Origin: Chitinophaga pinensis
GTDB taxonomy: Bacteria > Bacteroidota > Bacteroidia > NS11-12g > UBA9320
DNA: 34,137 bases
Assembly: GCA_945889315.1 (NCBI GenBank)
Contig: CAMDBP010000018.1
Span: 1-34,137 of the forward strand
Direction of reading: 5' to 3'
The first letter of the stretch is position 1. Each line of letters opens with the position of its first letter. The position numbers and the translations under genes were made by a program. The notes beneath the pieces were generated by a model, which was not told the DNA's origin, searched no databases, and saw only the letters and a list, made by a program, of their open reading frames with translations. This document shows positions 15,896 through 24,079 of the stretch, one piece after another.

Positions 15896-16924
15896 GTGAG
15901 CAAAGATATTTTGGATGGCACCAGTGAGGGTTTCTCCGATCAAGAGAGGGACATTGAAAGGGTATTACGACCTATTTCCTTTGATGATTTTACGGGTCAA
16001 GAAAAAATTTTAGATAATCTTAAGATTTTTGTACAGGCTGCAAATCAACGGGGAGAAGCCTTAGATCATGTATTATTACACGGTCCTCCCGGACTGGGGA
16101 AAACCACTTTGGCAAATATTATTGCGAATGAGCTTCATAGCGGTATTAAAATCACCAGCGGACCGGTATTGGAAAAAGCTGGAGATTTAGCTGGATTATT
16201 AACCAATCTATCTGAAGGGGATGTCCTGTTTATAGATGAGATCCATCGTCTTAGCCCTGTAATCGAAGAATATTTATATTCTGCTATGGAAGATTATAAA
16301 ATCGACATCTTACTGGATACTGGCCCAAACGCGAGGAGTATTCAAATAGGTATTAGTCCATTTACATTAATTGGGGCAACTACTCGAAGCGGATTACTAA
16401 CAGCTCCTTTACGTGCTCGTTTTGGAATCACATGTAGGCTAGAATATTATGATACTTCACTGCTTACTGAAATTGTTGGCAGGTCGGCAGAAATTCTAAA
16501 TGTTCCTATAGATCACAAAGCAGCATTGGAAATAGCCGGAAGAAGCAGAGGCACGCCTCGTATTGCCAATGCGCTTCTTCGAAGAACACGAGATTTTGCG
16601 CAAATAAAGGGAGATGGCAGCATTGGAATTGATATTGCAAAACTAGCCTTAGATGCTTTAAATGTGGATTCTAGAGGTTTAGATGAGATGGATAATAGAA
16701 TTTTGGCTGCTATCATCGACAAATTTAAAGGTGGCCCTGTAGGACTTAATACCATCGCAACTGCTGTAAGCGAAGATGCGGGAACCATCGAAGAGGTTTA
16801 CGAACCATTTTTAATAAAAGAAGGCTTCATGCAACGAACAGCGAGGGGCAGAGAAGTAACAGAACTAGCCTATACTCACTTAGGACGGGACTATAAAAAA
16901 GGACATACACCCAGTCTATTTTAA
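15896..16924 (+). CDS. ruvB: Holliday junction branch migration ATPase RuvB
   Basis: RuvB is the AAA+ motor that drives branch migration of Holliday junctions together with RuvA, before RuvC cleavage. The 342-residue protein shows [11 protein letters not shown] (25-35), Walker [10 protein letters not shown] (63-71), Walker [11 protein letters not shown] (111-120), sensor and arginine-finger region [18 protein letters not shown], and the winged-helix C-terminus with [18 protein letters not shown]. The start is a GTG at 15896-15898; relatives begin at about the same distance from the LRPxSFDDF motif. It lies 8 bp before queG on the same strand, which suggests a two-gene operon. It is complete and normal. 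Confidence 0.98.
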   Translation: MSKDILDGTSEGFSDQERDIERVLRPISFDDFTGQEKILDNLKIFVQAANQRGEALDHVLLHGPPGLGKTTLANIIANELHSGIKITSGPVLEKAGDLAGLLTNLSEGDVLFIDEIHRLSPVIEEYLYSAMEDYKIDILLDTGPNARSIQIGISPFTLIGATTRSGLLTAPLRARFGITCRLEYYDTSLLTEIVGRSAEILNVPIDHKAALEIAGRSRGTPRIANALLRRTRDFAQIKGDGSIGIDIAKLALDALNVDSRGLDEMDNRILAAIIDKFKGGPVGLNTIATAVSEDAGTIEEVYEPFLIKEGFMQRTARGREVTELAYTHLGRDYKKGHTPSLF

Positions 16925-16932
16925 AGGTACAG

Positions 16933-17859
16933 ATGTATAACTCTGCTGCGCGTAATTCCCTTATTATAAAAGAAATAGCCAACGAACTTGGTTTTGATTT
17001 TTGTGGAATTAGCAAAGCAGAACAGCTTGATGAAGACGCTATTAATCTAGAAAAATGGCTTACCAAAGGCTATCACGGTAAAATGAAATGGATGGAAAAC
17101 CATTTCGAAAAACGGGTAGATCCTACTAAACTGGTGGAGGATTCCAAATCGGTTATTTCGTTGCTCCTTAATTATGCTCCCGTTGAAAATTTGGACCAGC
17201 AGAAAATTAAAATAGCAAAGTATGCTTATGGAATGGACTATCATTTCGTCATAAAAGATAAGATGAAAACATTTTTAGCTTTAATTAATGAGCGAATAGG
17301 TGAGGTGGGAGGAAGAGTATTTGTAGACAGTGCACCAGTATTAGACAGAGCTTGGGCTGCAAAAAGTGGGTTAGGTTGGATAGGTAAAAATAGCATGCTT
17401 ATTACGAAACAAAAAGGCAGTTTTTATTTTATATCTGAACTTATTTTAGATTTAGAACTTGTTTCTGATTATGCGACTACAGATCATTGTGGAACGTGTA
17501 CGGCATGCATTGATGCATGTCCTACAGATGCAATAGTTTCTAACAAGGTAATAGACAGCACTAAATGCATATCTTATTTAACCATAGAGTTAAGGGAACA
17601 GATTCCAACGGACTTTAAAAATCAGATGGAGGGCTGGGCATTTGGTTGTGATATTTGTCAAGACGTTTGTCCATGGAATAAATTTGCGCAGCCTCACCAA
17701 ATATCGTCATTTTCTGCTCACAAAAAGTTGCAAGAATTAAAAGAAGAAGATTGGACAGAAATGACTGAAGAAGTATTTAAAGAGGTGTTTAAAAAATCGG
17801 CTGTAAAACGGGCAGGTTATATGAAACTAAAGCAGTCCATAGACTTTTTAAACAAATAA
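16933..17859 (+). CDS. queG: Epoxyqueuosine reductase
   Basis: QueG reduces epoxyqueuosine to queuosine in the wobble position of tRNA, using cobalamin and two [4Fe-4S] clusters. In this 308-residue protein the N-terminal B12-binding part contains [23 protein letters not shown] (131-153), with Asp132 at the catalytic acid position. The ferredoxin-like part follows with [13 protein letters not shown] (Cys186, 189, 192, 196), then CISYLTIE and [13 protein letters not shown] (Cys239, 242, 246). The spacing of all cluster ligands is standard. It is the second gene after ruvB. The cell therefore makes or imports a cobalamin cofactor and modifies tRNAs with GUN anticodons. Confidence 0.96.
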   Translation: MYNSAARNSLIIKEIANELGFDFCGISKAEQLDEDAINLEKWLTKGYHGKMKWMENHFEKRVDPTKLVEDSKSVISLLLNYAPVENLDQQKIKIAKYAYGMDYHFVIKDKMKTFLALINERIGEVGGRVFVDSAPVLDRAWAAKSGLGWIGKNSMLITKQKGSFYFISELILDLELVSDYATTDHCGTCTACIDACPTDAIVSNKVIDSTKCISYLTIELREQIPTDFKNQMEGWAFGCDICQDVCPWNKFAQPHQISSFSAHKKLQELKEEDWTEMTEEVFKEVFKKSAVKRAGYMKLKQSIDFLNK

Positions 17860-17942
17860 AACCTATCTAACTTAGCAATTAAACGTACAAATTATTTTAT
17901 TCGTCGGTCTTAGGTGATGAAGGATTTTCTAACGCAACCCAA

Positions 17943-17991
17943 GCTAGGAGTAATAAAAAAGCCGCCTTGAATAAACAAAGCGGCTCCTAGC
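17943..17991 (-). terminator. Terminator of slyD within a nested inverted repeat
   Basis: Read on the minus strand, GCCGCTT (17978-17984) pairs with AAGGCGGC (17961-17968, one bulged base) and is followed by a T run (17954-17960), a standard terminator for slyD. An outer 8-bp repeat, GCTAGGAG (17943-17950) and CTCCTAGC (17984-17991), encloses it. The plus-strand queG gene ends about 80 bp to the left and could also use the hairpin. Confidence 0.75.
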
Positions 17992-18002
17992 ATAATTTTT
18001 TG

Positions 18003-18494
18003 TTAGTGATGATGTCCTCCAGGTCCATGCACGTGACCGTGGGCGATTTCTTCTTCAGTAGCTACTCGAAGTTCAGCAATACTACCTGTAAAGTGCAAAT
18101 TTTTGCCAGCAAGTTGATGATTAAAGTCCATAGTTACTGTATCCTCACCAATGGCTGCAACGACACCTACCATCGGTTGTCCGTCTTGGTTGGTAAGTTG
18201 TAATTGCGCACCTTCAAAAACTTCGGTACTTAAATTACCATCAATTAAGAAGATTTGTTTATCCAAATCTGTGATAGCATCTGGATTTAATTCTCCATAA
18301 CCTTCGGCGGCTGTTACCATAAAATCATACGTATCTCCTTCTGCTAGTCCTTCAAGTTGTTTTTCAAAACCAGGTATCATCATACCATGACCGTGAAGGT
18401 ACGTAAGAGGAGTATCTCCTGATGCGTCAAGTTGCATCCCGTCTACGTCTAAAGCGTAGTTAACACCTACTACGGTATTTTTTCCTATTAACAT
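18003..18494 (-). CDS. SlyD-like FKBP-type peptidyl-prolyl isomerase
   Basis: A 163-residue FKBP of the SlyD type, catalysing cis-trans isomerisation at proline and acting as a folding helper. It reads MLIGKNTVVGVNYAL, then PLTYLHGHGMMIPGFEKQLEG (the FKBP signature), YDFMVTAAEGYGELNP, the inserted IF chaperone domain, and HQLAGKNLHFTGSIAEL. The tail ends in HGHVHGPGGHHH, a short histidine-rich segment able to bind Ni or Zn. The start chosen is the ATG at 18492-18494, which matches the family; a longer frame to 18578 adds 28 residues of no similarity and would run through the promoter. It stands alone, with a TAAATTTG -7 element 6 nt before the ATG and a terminator downstream. I recognise the family well; the name slyD is used by analogy. 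Confidence 0.93.
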   Translation of the reverse strand: MLIGKNTVVGVNYALDVDGMQLDASGDTPLTYLHGHGMMIPGFEKQLEGLAEGDTYDFMVTAAEGYGELNPDAITDLDKQIFLIDGNLSTEVFEGAQLQLTNQDGQPMVGVVAAIGEDTVTMDFNHQLAGKNLHFTGSIAELRVATEEEIAHGHVHGPGGHHH

Positions 18495-18500
18495 TTGCCG

Positions 18501-18508
18501 CAAATTTA
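18501..18508 (-). promoter_or_regulatory. -7 element of slyD, 6 nt before the start codon
   Basis: The minus strand reads TAAATTTG, an exact consensus match, ending 6 nt before the ATG at 18494. It supports the shorter start and predicts an almost leaderless mRNA. Confidence 0.6.
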
Positions 18509-18606
18509 ATATTGTCCTAAAGATTATGGGTATGTAGGCAAGATTATTTCCTATTGAATATTTTAAATGATAACCCACTGGAATCCTATTTCTTTTCTAA
18601 ATAAGC

Positions 18607-18614
18607 TAAATTTG
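18607..18614 (+). promoter_or_regulatory. -7 element of the DUF6495 gene, 5 nt before the start codon
   Basis: TAAATTTG ends 5 nt before the ATG at 18620. The same octamer serves slyD on the other strand about 100 bp away, so the two genes are divergently expressed from similar elements. Confidence 0.6.
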
Positions 18615-18619
18615 TTGTA

Positions 18620-19018
18620 ATGAAATACCGTCGTATTCCGAAAGATGAACTGAAAAAATTAGAAGAAGATTTTATTAAGTTTCTAGTGGTAAATGGCATT
18701 ACCGCTGACGATTGGGTAGCAATAAAGGAAAACGAGCCTATCAATGCGGATCAAATAATTAATCAATTCAGTGATGTGGTGTGGGAAGGTGTTCTGCGAA
18801 AAACCAACTATCTGAATAAAGTTGAAAAGGATTTTGCTTATTATTTTAAGTGTGATAACGCTGAAATCCATCTCGTTCGCGTGTTAATCGACGAGCACAA
18901 CAAGGAATGTCATGTTGCTACTAAACTATACTCAAAACAACGAGAATTAGAGATTTTTGAAATGATCCAAAATGGCTGTGAAATCAGTCAAGGATTGGAA
19001 TTTGAAGCGTTGCGTTAA
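18620..19018 (+). CDS. DUF6495-like conserved protein
   Basis: A 132-residue soluble protein that I assign to DUF6495, a family found almost only in Bacteroidota. Supporting parts are the start MKYRRIPKDELKKLEEDF, the segment FSDVVWEGVLRKTNYLNKVE, and FKCDNAEIHLVRVLID in the second half. It contains no signal peptide, no membrane segment and no catalytic motif that I can name. The high content of charged residues points to a cytoplasmic protein. Its stop codon at 19016-19018 directly abuts the stop codon of the converging lipoprotein gene, with no intergenic base. Function unknown; the family call rests on recalled motifs. Confidence 0.65.
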   Translation: MKYRRIPKDELKKLEEDFIKFLVVNGITADDWVAIKENEPINADQIINQFSDVVWEGVLRKTNYLNKVEKDFAYYFKCDNAEIHLVRVLIDEHNKECHVATKLYSKQRELEIFEMIQNGCEISQGLEFEALR

Positions 19019-19729
19019 TTATTTGATCACTCGAGGTGATTCAACGCTCATTTTTTCTTTGTATTTTTCATACTTGCCCGGTAAAATCTCAGTAGCCGTA
19101 TAGGTTACTTTGTAGGTGTAGTAATCAATTTCATAGCGTAAACTTAGAGATCCATCACTTTTATTCATTAAAAAGGACCACAAGTCAAGATTACTATTCT
19201 TGTAGGCTGTTTTATCAATTTTGAATGCATCCGCATAGCTGTATTTAATACCCAAATAATCACCCTTGGTCAACGATGTTGCTACTTCTTTGCCTCCAAT
19301 AGCAATTTCTTTTACGTCATACGAAAGAATTTTTTGAGTTTTCTTTGAGGTTGGAAGTTCCTTTAAATTAACGATATTTGTGACGCCTGCATCCGTTCCG
19401 TATAGCGAGTCTAAGTGATTATATTTGGTGTAAAACAGATTATTTTTAAGATCTAAATACGTTAAATCATACCCGAATCGTGATGCATTAAAATACTTAC
19501 GTTGAATGTTACCGTTTTTAAAAACGGTAAGATGCATTTCTTTTCCGAAAAAATCTGTTCTATCTCCGATGTACATGGTATCTACAATTTGAATCACTTG
19601 AACATCGTATACTATAGTTCCCTTAAAAGGTTTAATCTTTTCGCCACTGCTAGTTGTCAATGTTTTACATGAAGATAAGGTAAATACAAGTAACATTGCT
19701 ACATAGAAGATATTGGTTGGTTTTTTCAT
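19019..19729 (-). CDS. Putative lipoprotein of unknown function
   Basis: A 236-residue protein with a lipoprotein signal peptide: positively charged MKKPTN, a hydrophobic stretch FYVAMLLVFTLSS, and Cys21 in the lipobox LSSC. Cleavage before Cys21 and lipidation would anchor it in the envelope. The mature part starts with KGTIVYDVQVIQIVDTMYIG and alternates short beta strands rich in Tyr, Thr and Lys (for example KYFNASRFGYDLTYLDLKNN). This resembles the beta-rich DUF4412 or LolA-like lipoproteins of this phylum. That resemblance is a loose impression and not a family assignment. It converges head-to-head on the DUF6495 gene, and DUF808 lies 39 bp upstream on the same strand. Confidence 0.75.
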   Translation of the reverse strand: MKKPTNIFYVAMLLVFTLSSCKTLTTSSGEKIKPFKGTIVYDVQVIQIVDTMYIGDRTDFFGKEMHLTVFKNGNIQRKYFNASRFGYDLTYLDLKNNLFYTKYNHLDSLYGTDAGVTNIVNLKELPTSKKTQKILSYDVKEIAIGGKEVATSLTKGDYLGIKYSYADAFKIDKTAYKNSNLDLWSFLMNKSDGSLSLRYEIDYYTYKVTYTATEILPGKYEKYKEKMSVESPRVIK

Positions 19730-19768
19730 GGTTTAAGCTTACCGTATGTTAAATAATTTACGTAGGGG

Positions 19769-20635
19769 CTAATTAAGGCTATTTCTCCATTTGTGAAAAA
19801 GGGAAATGACGGTTAATGCAATACTACCAATTACTAGTCCAAAAATAGCATTGCCAAGCAATGGCGGGAGAGTAGCTGTAATTTTGTGAATGAAATTAAT
19901 GTTGTGCGTGAAAATACCGCCAGCAACGAGGATCAAAGCTATAGTTCCAATGACGTTTAATATTTTGATAACCAGAGGTAAGGCGTTTACCAATGCAGTT
20001 CCAACAGCATTAGTAAACTTGTTTTTATTCGATTTTATCAATTTGAAACCAATGTCATCCATTCGAACAATAAGTGCAACTATGCCGTACACACCTATTG
20101 TAGCTAGAAAAGCAATTAAGCTTACTACGGCTATTTGTGTTCCTAAATCGCTGTCAGAAACAGTACTAAGAGCAATAATGATAATTTCCAGAGACAGAAT
20201 AAAGTCTACGAAAATAGCAGATTTCACTTTGCTGTTCTCTTCATTAATCATCTCTTCTTCAGTCATTTCAGTACGTTTTATAGTACTTTTTATGTCCTTC
20301 GAATGAACTAGGAATCCAACTATTTTTTCAACTCCTTCATACGCCAAATAAACACCTCCTGTAACTAACATTATTGTAATTGCTGGGGGTAAAAACGCAC
20401 TTAGCAAGAAAGCAAAAGGCAATATAATGAGCTTATTTCGCAAGGAGCCTTTTCCTATTTTCCAGAGCACAGGTAATTCCCTGTTCGTTAAAAAACCAGA
20501 TGCTTTTTCTGCATTTACAGCTAAATCATCACCCAGTATCCCAACGGTTTTTTGGGTAGCAACTTTACTCATGGTTGCCACATCATCCATTAAGGCTGAT
20601 ATATCATCTAACAATGCAAAAAAAGAGGCGGCCAT
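19769..20635 (-). CDS. DUF808 family membrane protein
   Basis: A 288-residue inner-membrane protein of the DUF808 (YedI) family. The N-terminus is characteristic: MAASFFALLDDISALMDDVA, then KVATQKTVGILGDDLAVNAE, followed by LPVLWKIGKGSLRNKLIILP. Five or more membrane helices follow, with GGVYLAYEGVEKI in the second and LVNALPLVIKILNVIGTIAL near the end. The conserved acidic DDLAVNAE lies outside the membrane. No molecular function has been established for the family. It may be transcribed ahead of the downstream lipoprotein gene (39-bp gap). Nothing abnormal is seen in length or motifs. Confidence 0.88.
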   Translation of the reverse strand: MAASFFALLDDISALMDDVATMSKVATQKTVGILGDDLAVNAEKASGFLTNRELPVLWKIGKGSLRNKLIILPFAFLLSAFLPPAITIMLVTGGVYLAYEGVEKIVGFLVHSKDIKSTIKRTEMTEEEMINEENSKVKSAIFVDFILSLEIIIIALSTVSDSDLGTQIAVVSLIAFLATIGVYGIVALIVRMDDIGFKLIKSNKNKFTNAVGTALVNALPLVIKILNVIGTIALILVAGGIFTHNINFIHKITATLPPLLGNAIFGLVIGSIALTVISLFHKWRNSLN

Positions 20636-20757
20636 CGTTTAGTCGGGGTTGTAAATTTAATTCAGTTAATAATTATGAGTTTGTACGAAGCTGGTTTATA
20701 GAAATACCTTGAGTTGGCATAAACGTTTAAAAGCAACTAAAAACCAGTATTTTTATT

Positions 20758-22200
20758 TTAGGTTCTGGAGGGGATATTTGCTAAAATAACCAATAAGAAC
20801 TTCCAAAATTTAGCCGTCGATGATATACTACAACGCTCATCAGGACTATGCGCTCCTTTAATGGTCGGACCAAAACTTATCATGTCGAGGCCCGGTACGC
20901 GCTCACCTAAAAGGCCACATTCTAAACCTGCATGAATGGCCATAACTTTTGGTTTATCGCCAAATAATTCTTGGTATTTAGCTTCTAATACATCTAAAAT
21001 AGGAGATGTAGGGTTAGGCGCCCATCCAGGATAAGAACCACCTTGTTCAATGGTACAGCCCATTAATCTAAACGGTGCAGCAACAGTATACGCAACGTCG
21101 TACTTGCCACTTTCTAATGAACTACGTTGTAAACTTTGCGTAATAAAGCTTCCGTCTTTAATGATAACCCTTGCAAAAGACGAAGATGTTTCTACTAGCC
21201 CAGGAATGGCTCGGCTGTACCTAAAGACTCCATTATGAACTCCATATATAGTGTTGGTTACCTTTTTGGTATCTTCAAGACTCATCGCTTTACCAGCTTG
21301 CGTAGTTGCTTCTATTTGTATATTCAGGTTAGCGTCTTGAATGGTATATTCTGCCTTAATCTCGTTTGCTCTGGTGTTAAATTCATCTAGATAGTTTGGA
21401 TTTACAGCAATTGTTGCAAAACTTTCACGTGGGATTGCATTTCTAAGGCTACCGCCATTTACGCTCACTATTTGCAAGTTAAATGTTTCGCAGTCATACA
21501 TTAGACGATTCATTATTTTATTTGCGTTGCCTAGCTCTTCATTTATTTGAACCCCAGAGTGACCACCATTTAATCCATTCACAATAATAGTATAGGTATG
21601 AGAACCGCTTGCAATTGTTGTTTCGGTATAATCGTAACGTGTATTAGTGTCCATTCCTCCGGCGCAACCTATACTAAACTCATCATCATCTTCGGTATCA
21701 AGATTTAACAATATGGTGCCTTTTAAGATACCCATTTCTAGCTGCATTGCGCCAGTCATTCCCGTTTCTTCATCAATAGTAAAGAGAGCTTCTAGAGCCG
21801 GATGTGCTATATCGGTAGATTGTAATAGAGCCATTATTGCTGCTACACCCATTCCATTGTCAGCACCTAGAGTGGTGCCTTTGGCTCTTACCCAATCGCC
21901 ATCCACATACATTTCAATACCTTGCGTATCAAAATCAAATTCAGTATCCGCATTTTTTTGATGAACCATGTCCAAGTGACTTTGAAGAATAACCGTCTGC
22001 TTATCTTCCATACCATCCGTAGCCTCCTTTTTGATAATCACATTACCACAAGCATCGGTATAGGTTTCTAAACCTAGTGATGCACCGAATTCTTGCATAA
22101 ATTTAATAACGCGTTCTTCTTTCTTACTTGGTCTAGGTACTTCGTTTAGGTCTGCGAAATTATTCCAAACAGATTTTGGTTCAAGGTCTCTTACATTCAT
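20758..22200 (-). CDS. pepD: Aminoacyl-histidine dipeptidase (peptidase D, M20C)
   Basis: A 480-residue di-zinc aminopeptidase that splits Xaa-His dipeptides such as carnosine and other unblocked dipeptides in the cytoplasm. Metal and catalytic residues are all visible: His75 and Asp77 in SHLDMVHQKN, Asp114 in LGADNGMGVAA, the catalytic Glu144-Glu145 in IDEETGMTGA, Asp168 in LLNLDTEDDDE, and the C-terminal His in GPTIKGAHSPDERC. The lid domain lies between about 190 and 380. Length matches E. coli PepD. The start ATG (22198-22200) is 4 nt after a TACTTTCG element identical to that of ruvB. It is probably a single-gene unit. Confidence 0.95.
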   Translation of the reverse strand: MNVRDLEPKSVWNNFADLNEVPRPSKKEERVIKFMQEFGASLGLETYTDACGNVIIKKEATDGMEDKQTVILQSHLDMVHQKNADTEFDFDTQGIEMYVDGDWVRAKGTTLGADNGMGVAAIMALLQSTDIAHPALEALFTIDEETGMTGAMQLEMGILKGTILLNLDTEDDDEFSIGCAGGMDTNTRYDYTETTIASGSHTYTIIVNGLNGGHSGVQINEELGNANKIMNRLMYDCETFNLQIVSVNGGSLRNAIPRESFATIAVNPNYLDEFNTRANEIKAEYTIQDANLNIQIEATTQAGKAMSLEDTKKVTNTIYGVHNGVFRYSRAIPGLVETSSSFARVIIKDGSFITQSLQRSSLESGKYDVAYTVAAPFRLMGCTIEQGGSYPGWAPNPTSPILDVLEAKYQELFGDKPKVMAIHAGLECGLLGERVPGLDMISFGPTIKGAHSPDERCSISSTAKFWKFLLVILANIPSRT

Positions 22201-22204
22201 TGTG

Positions 22205-22212
22205 CGAAAGTA
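22205..22212 (-). promoter_or_regulatory. -7-like element of pepD, 4 nt before the start codon
   Basis: The minus strand reads TACTTTCG, then CACA, then ATG. The octamer and the spacing are the same as at ruvB. Confidence 0.5.
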
Positions 22213-22253
22213 GTGAAACCAATTTCTAAGGTTTTATTAATAGGGTAAAACTT

Positions 22254-23024
22254 TTAGAACATTTGAAGTTGTTCGCCGCTTTCTAGGAGGGCATACTTTA
22301 CTTCTTCGGTAACATTAGGTTTATTTCCAATCGCATTTTTACCTTTTATAGGTCCAACAGGATGCGCAATGAGTTCCTCCGAAGATAGTGGTTGTATAAG
22401 AGCTATGAGATCCATCATAGATAGATTATTCTTTAACCATTCTTCTTGCATTACTTCATCCAGAATTAAGGGCATCCTAGGTTCTGTAAGTTTCGGATTA
22501 TTATGGATTTTAGCCATTAGGGCGTTGCCAATAGTCGTTACAATGCTGAATGTTCTGAGAATTTCACCATCATTATCAAGCCATTCTGACCATAAACCAG
22601 CAACGGCAAAAATTTCTTTTTCTTTGACTTTAATAAAATAAGGGAAAGAACTCCCAGACTTATGGTTATGCTCATAAAAGCCTTCTAAAAAAATAATACA
22701 TCGTTTGGATAATGCAGATTCTTTGAATGCGGGCTTTTCAAAGATAGTCTCACCTCGCGCATTAAGTGTTTTATTCCAGATAGCTTCTCTATCACTGCTC
22801 CAATTGGGAACTAGCCCCCAAGTTGCCACTACAGGTTCTTTAGGTGCGGCGCTTGTATAGATAAACATCTTAGGATGGTCAAATCCTGAAGCGTGGTATA
22901 GATTTATTTCTGACTTGCTGAAAATGCTGAGTTTCTTATTGATTTCTGAGACGCGATCTTTATGGCCGTCCAGCAATGCTCGTCGTAATTGCTTTTCTAG
23001 GGAAGTTTTTATGTCGTAACACAT
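22254..23024 (-). CDS. SRAP (HMCES/YedK-type) abasic-site protein
   Basis: A 256-residue SOS-response-associated peptidase domain protein, which crosslinks through Cys2 to abasic sites in single-stranded DNA and shields them. The key residues are present: Cys2 exposed after Met removal (MCYDIK), Asn88 in the TLNARGETI motif, Glu118 in EGFYEH, and His174 in MAKIHNNPKL followed by RMPLIL. The usual motif is GFYEW; here the Trp is replaced by His119. There is an insertion at about 10-45 between Cys2 and the first core strand, as in other Bacteroidota members. It is divergent from a glycosyltransferase gene with only 35 bp between start codons, and pepD follows downstream (upstream in coordinates) on the same strand. 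Confidence 0.93.
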   Translation of the reverse strand: MCYDIKTSLEKQLRRALLDGHKDRVSEINKKLSIFSKSEINLYHASGFDHPKMFIYTSAAPKEPVVATWGLVPNWSSDREAIWNKTLNARGETIFEKPAFKESALSKRCIIFLEGFYEHNHKSGSSFPYFIKVKEKEIFAVAGLWSEWLDNDGEILRTFSIVTTIGNALMAKIHNNPKLTEPRMPLILDEVMQEEWLKNNLSMMDLIALIQPLSSEELIAHPVGPIKGKNAIGNKPNVTEEVKYALLESGEQLQMF

Positions 23025-23033
23025 ATGGTATCA

Positions 23034-23055
23034 CAAATGTATAGGTTTACTTTTG
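23034..23055. promoter_or_regulatory. Back-to-back -7 elements of SRAP and glycosyltransferase genes
   Basis: A minus-strand TACATTTG (23034-23041) lies 9 nt before the SRAP ATG, and a plus-strand TACTTTTG (23048-23055) lies 4 nt before the glycosyltransferase GTG. Six bases separate them, so the two promoters must overlap in polymerase footprint and probably exclude each other. Confidence 0.55.
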
Positions 23056-23059
23056 CTTC

Positions 23060-23926
23060 GTGTTTGTAAGTGGATTTACGTTTATTCGAAATGCTATAAA
23101 ATTAGACTATCCTGTAAAGGAGGCCATCTTGTCAATTTTACCTGTAGTAGATGAAATGGTGGTTGCTGTAGGTAAAAGTGATGACGATACGCGACTATTA
23201 ATTGAAAGTTTAGGTTCGAAAATAAGAATAATCGATACTATTTGGGACGATAGCTTGAGAGTAGGAGGTAAGGTACTTGCTGTGGAAACCGACAAGGCAT
23301 TAAGTGCGGTTAATCCTAAAGCCGATTGGTGTTTTTACATACAAGGTGACGAATGTGTTCATGAAAAGTACTATAATGAGCTAAGAACCAAAATGGCTTT
23401 ATATAAGGGAAATGACAAGGTAGATGGCTTATTATTTAAATACGTACACTTTTATGGAAGCTACGATTTTTTAGGAGATTCTAAAAAGTGGTATAGAAAC
23501 GAAATACGAATTTTTAAAAACGACCCACAGATCAAAAGTTATCGGGATGCTCAAGGTTTTAGAAAATCCGGTAAAAAACTGAATGTAAAATCGCTTGATG
23601 CAACTATTTTTCATTACGGTTGGGTTAGGCATCCAAAGTATCAAATGGCTAAGGTTGTTGAGGCTAATAAGCTCTGGCACAGTGATGATTATATCGAGCA
23701 AAAATTTGACGCAGATGCAGATTTTGACTACAGCCAAGTAGATTCGATTGTTCGATTTGATGGAAGTCATCCGGCGGTTATGAAAGAACGCATAGCGAAT
23801 GTTAATTGGCATTTTGACAGAGATCCTAGGATAAAGTCATTTAGTCTAAAATTAAAATTCATTTACTTACTGGAAAAATTGACAGGCTGGAGAATAGGTG
23901 AATACAAAAATTATAAAAGCGTTTAA
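23060..23926 (+). CDS. Glycosyltransferase family 2-like protein
   Basis: A 288-residue protein resembling the GT2-like (GT-A fold) transferases. It begins FVSGFTFIRNAIKLDYPVKEA, typical of the first strand and helix, then VDEMVVAVGKSDDDT, and the segment ADWCFYIQGDECVHE, which occupies the place of the DxD nucleotide-sugar site. Further on are NEIRIFKND and ATIFHYGWVRHPKYQM, features I recall from a Bacteroidota subfamily. Probably it transfers a sugar in surface polysaccharide or LPS assembly; donor and acceptor are unknown. The start is GTG at 23060; homologues start at this point. Neighbours give no sugar context, so it is not part of a polysaccharide locus in this window. Confidence 0.82.
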   Translation: MFVSGFTFIRNAIKLDYPVKEAILSILPVVDEMVVAVGKSDDDTRLLIESLGSKIRIIDTIWDDSLRVGGKVLAVETDKALSAVNPKADWCFYIQGDECVHEKYYNELRTKMALYKGNDKVDGLLFKYVHFYGSYDFLGDSKKWYRNEIRIFKNDPQIKSYRDAQGFRKSGKKLNVKSLDATIFHYGWVRHPKYQMAKVVEANKLWHSDDYIEQKFDADADFDYSQVDSIVRFDGSHPAVMKERIANVNWHFDRDPRIKSFSLKLKFIYLLEKLTGWRIGEYKNYKSV

Positions 23927-24021
23927 GGCACGTTTGCACATTTGAAACAACGATCAAATGGTATTCTTTAGTTTCATTATTGTTTTACAGTCATCTTTTT
24001 AACATTTTTTTTTAACACTCG

Positions 24022-24048
24022 TTGGAGTAAATTATATTTCTATATTTG
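24022..24048 (+). promoter_or_regulatory. Promoter of the Omp28-like gene
   Basis: A TTG at 24022-24024 and an exact TATATTTG -7 element at 24041-24048 are spaced by 16 bp, close to consensus. The predicted start near 24053 gives a leader of about 27 nt that ends in an A/T-rich TTAAAATTATTTAAC just before the ATG, typical of well-translated genes in this phylum. Confidence 0.65.
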
Positions 24049-24079
24049 TTGCACAACATCGTAATTAAAATTATTTAAC

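Noticed and set aside
18495-18578. Longer N-terminus for the SlyD-like protein
   Set aside because: The extra 28 residues are not FKBP-like and would contain the -7 element TAAATTTG.
19890-20306. Open frame of about 138 codons on the plus strand
   Set aside because: It is fully antisense to the DUF808 gene, whose motifs are strong; no independent support.
23943-23976. TGAAAC/GTTTCA repeat after the glycosyltransferase gene
   Set aside because: Six weak pairs with a 22-nt loop; too weak to call a terminator, though no better one is present.
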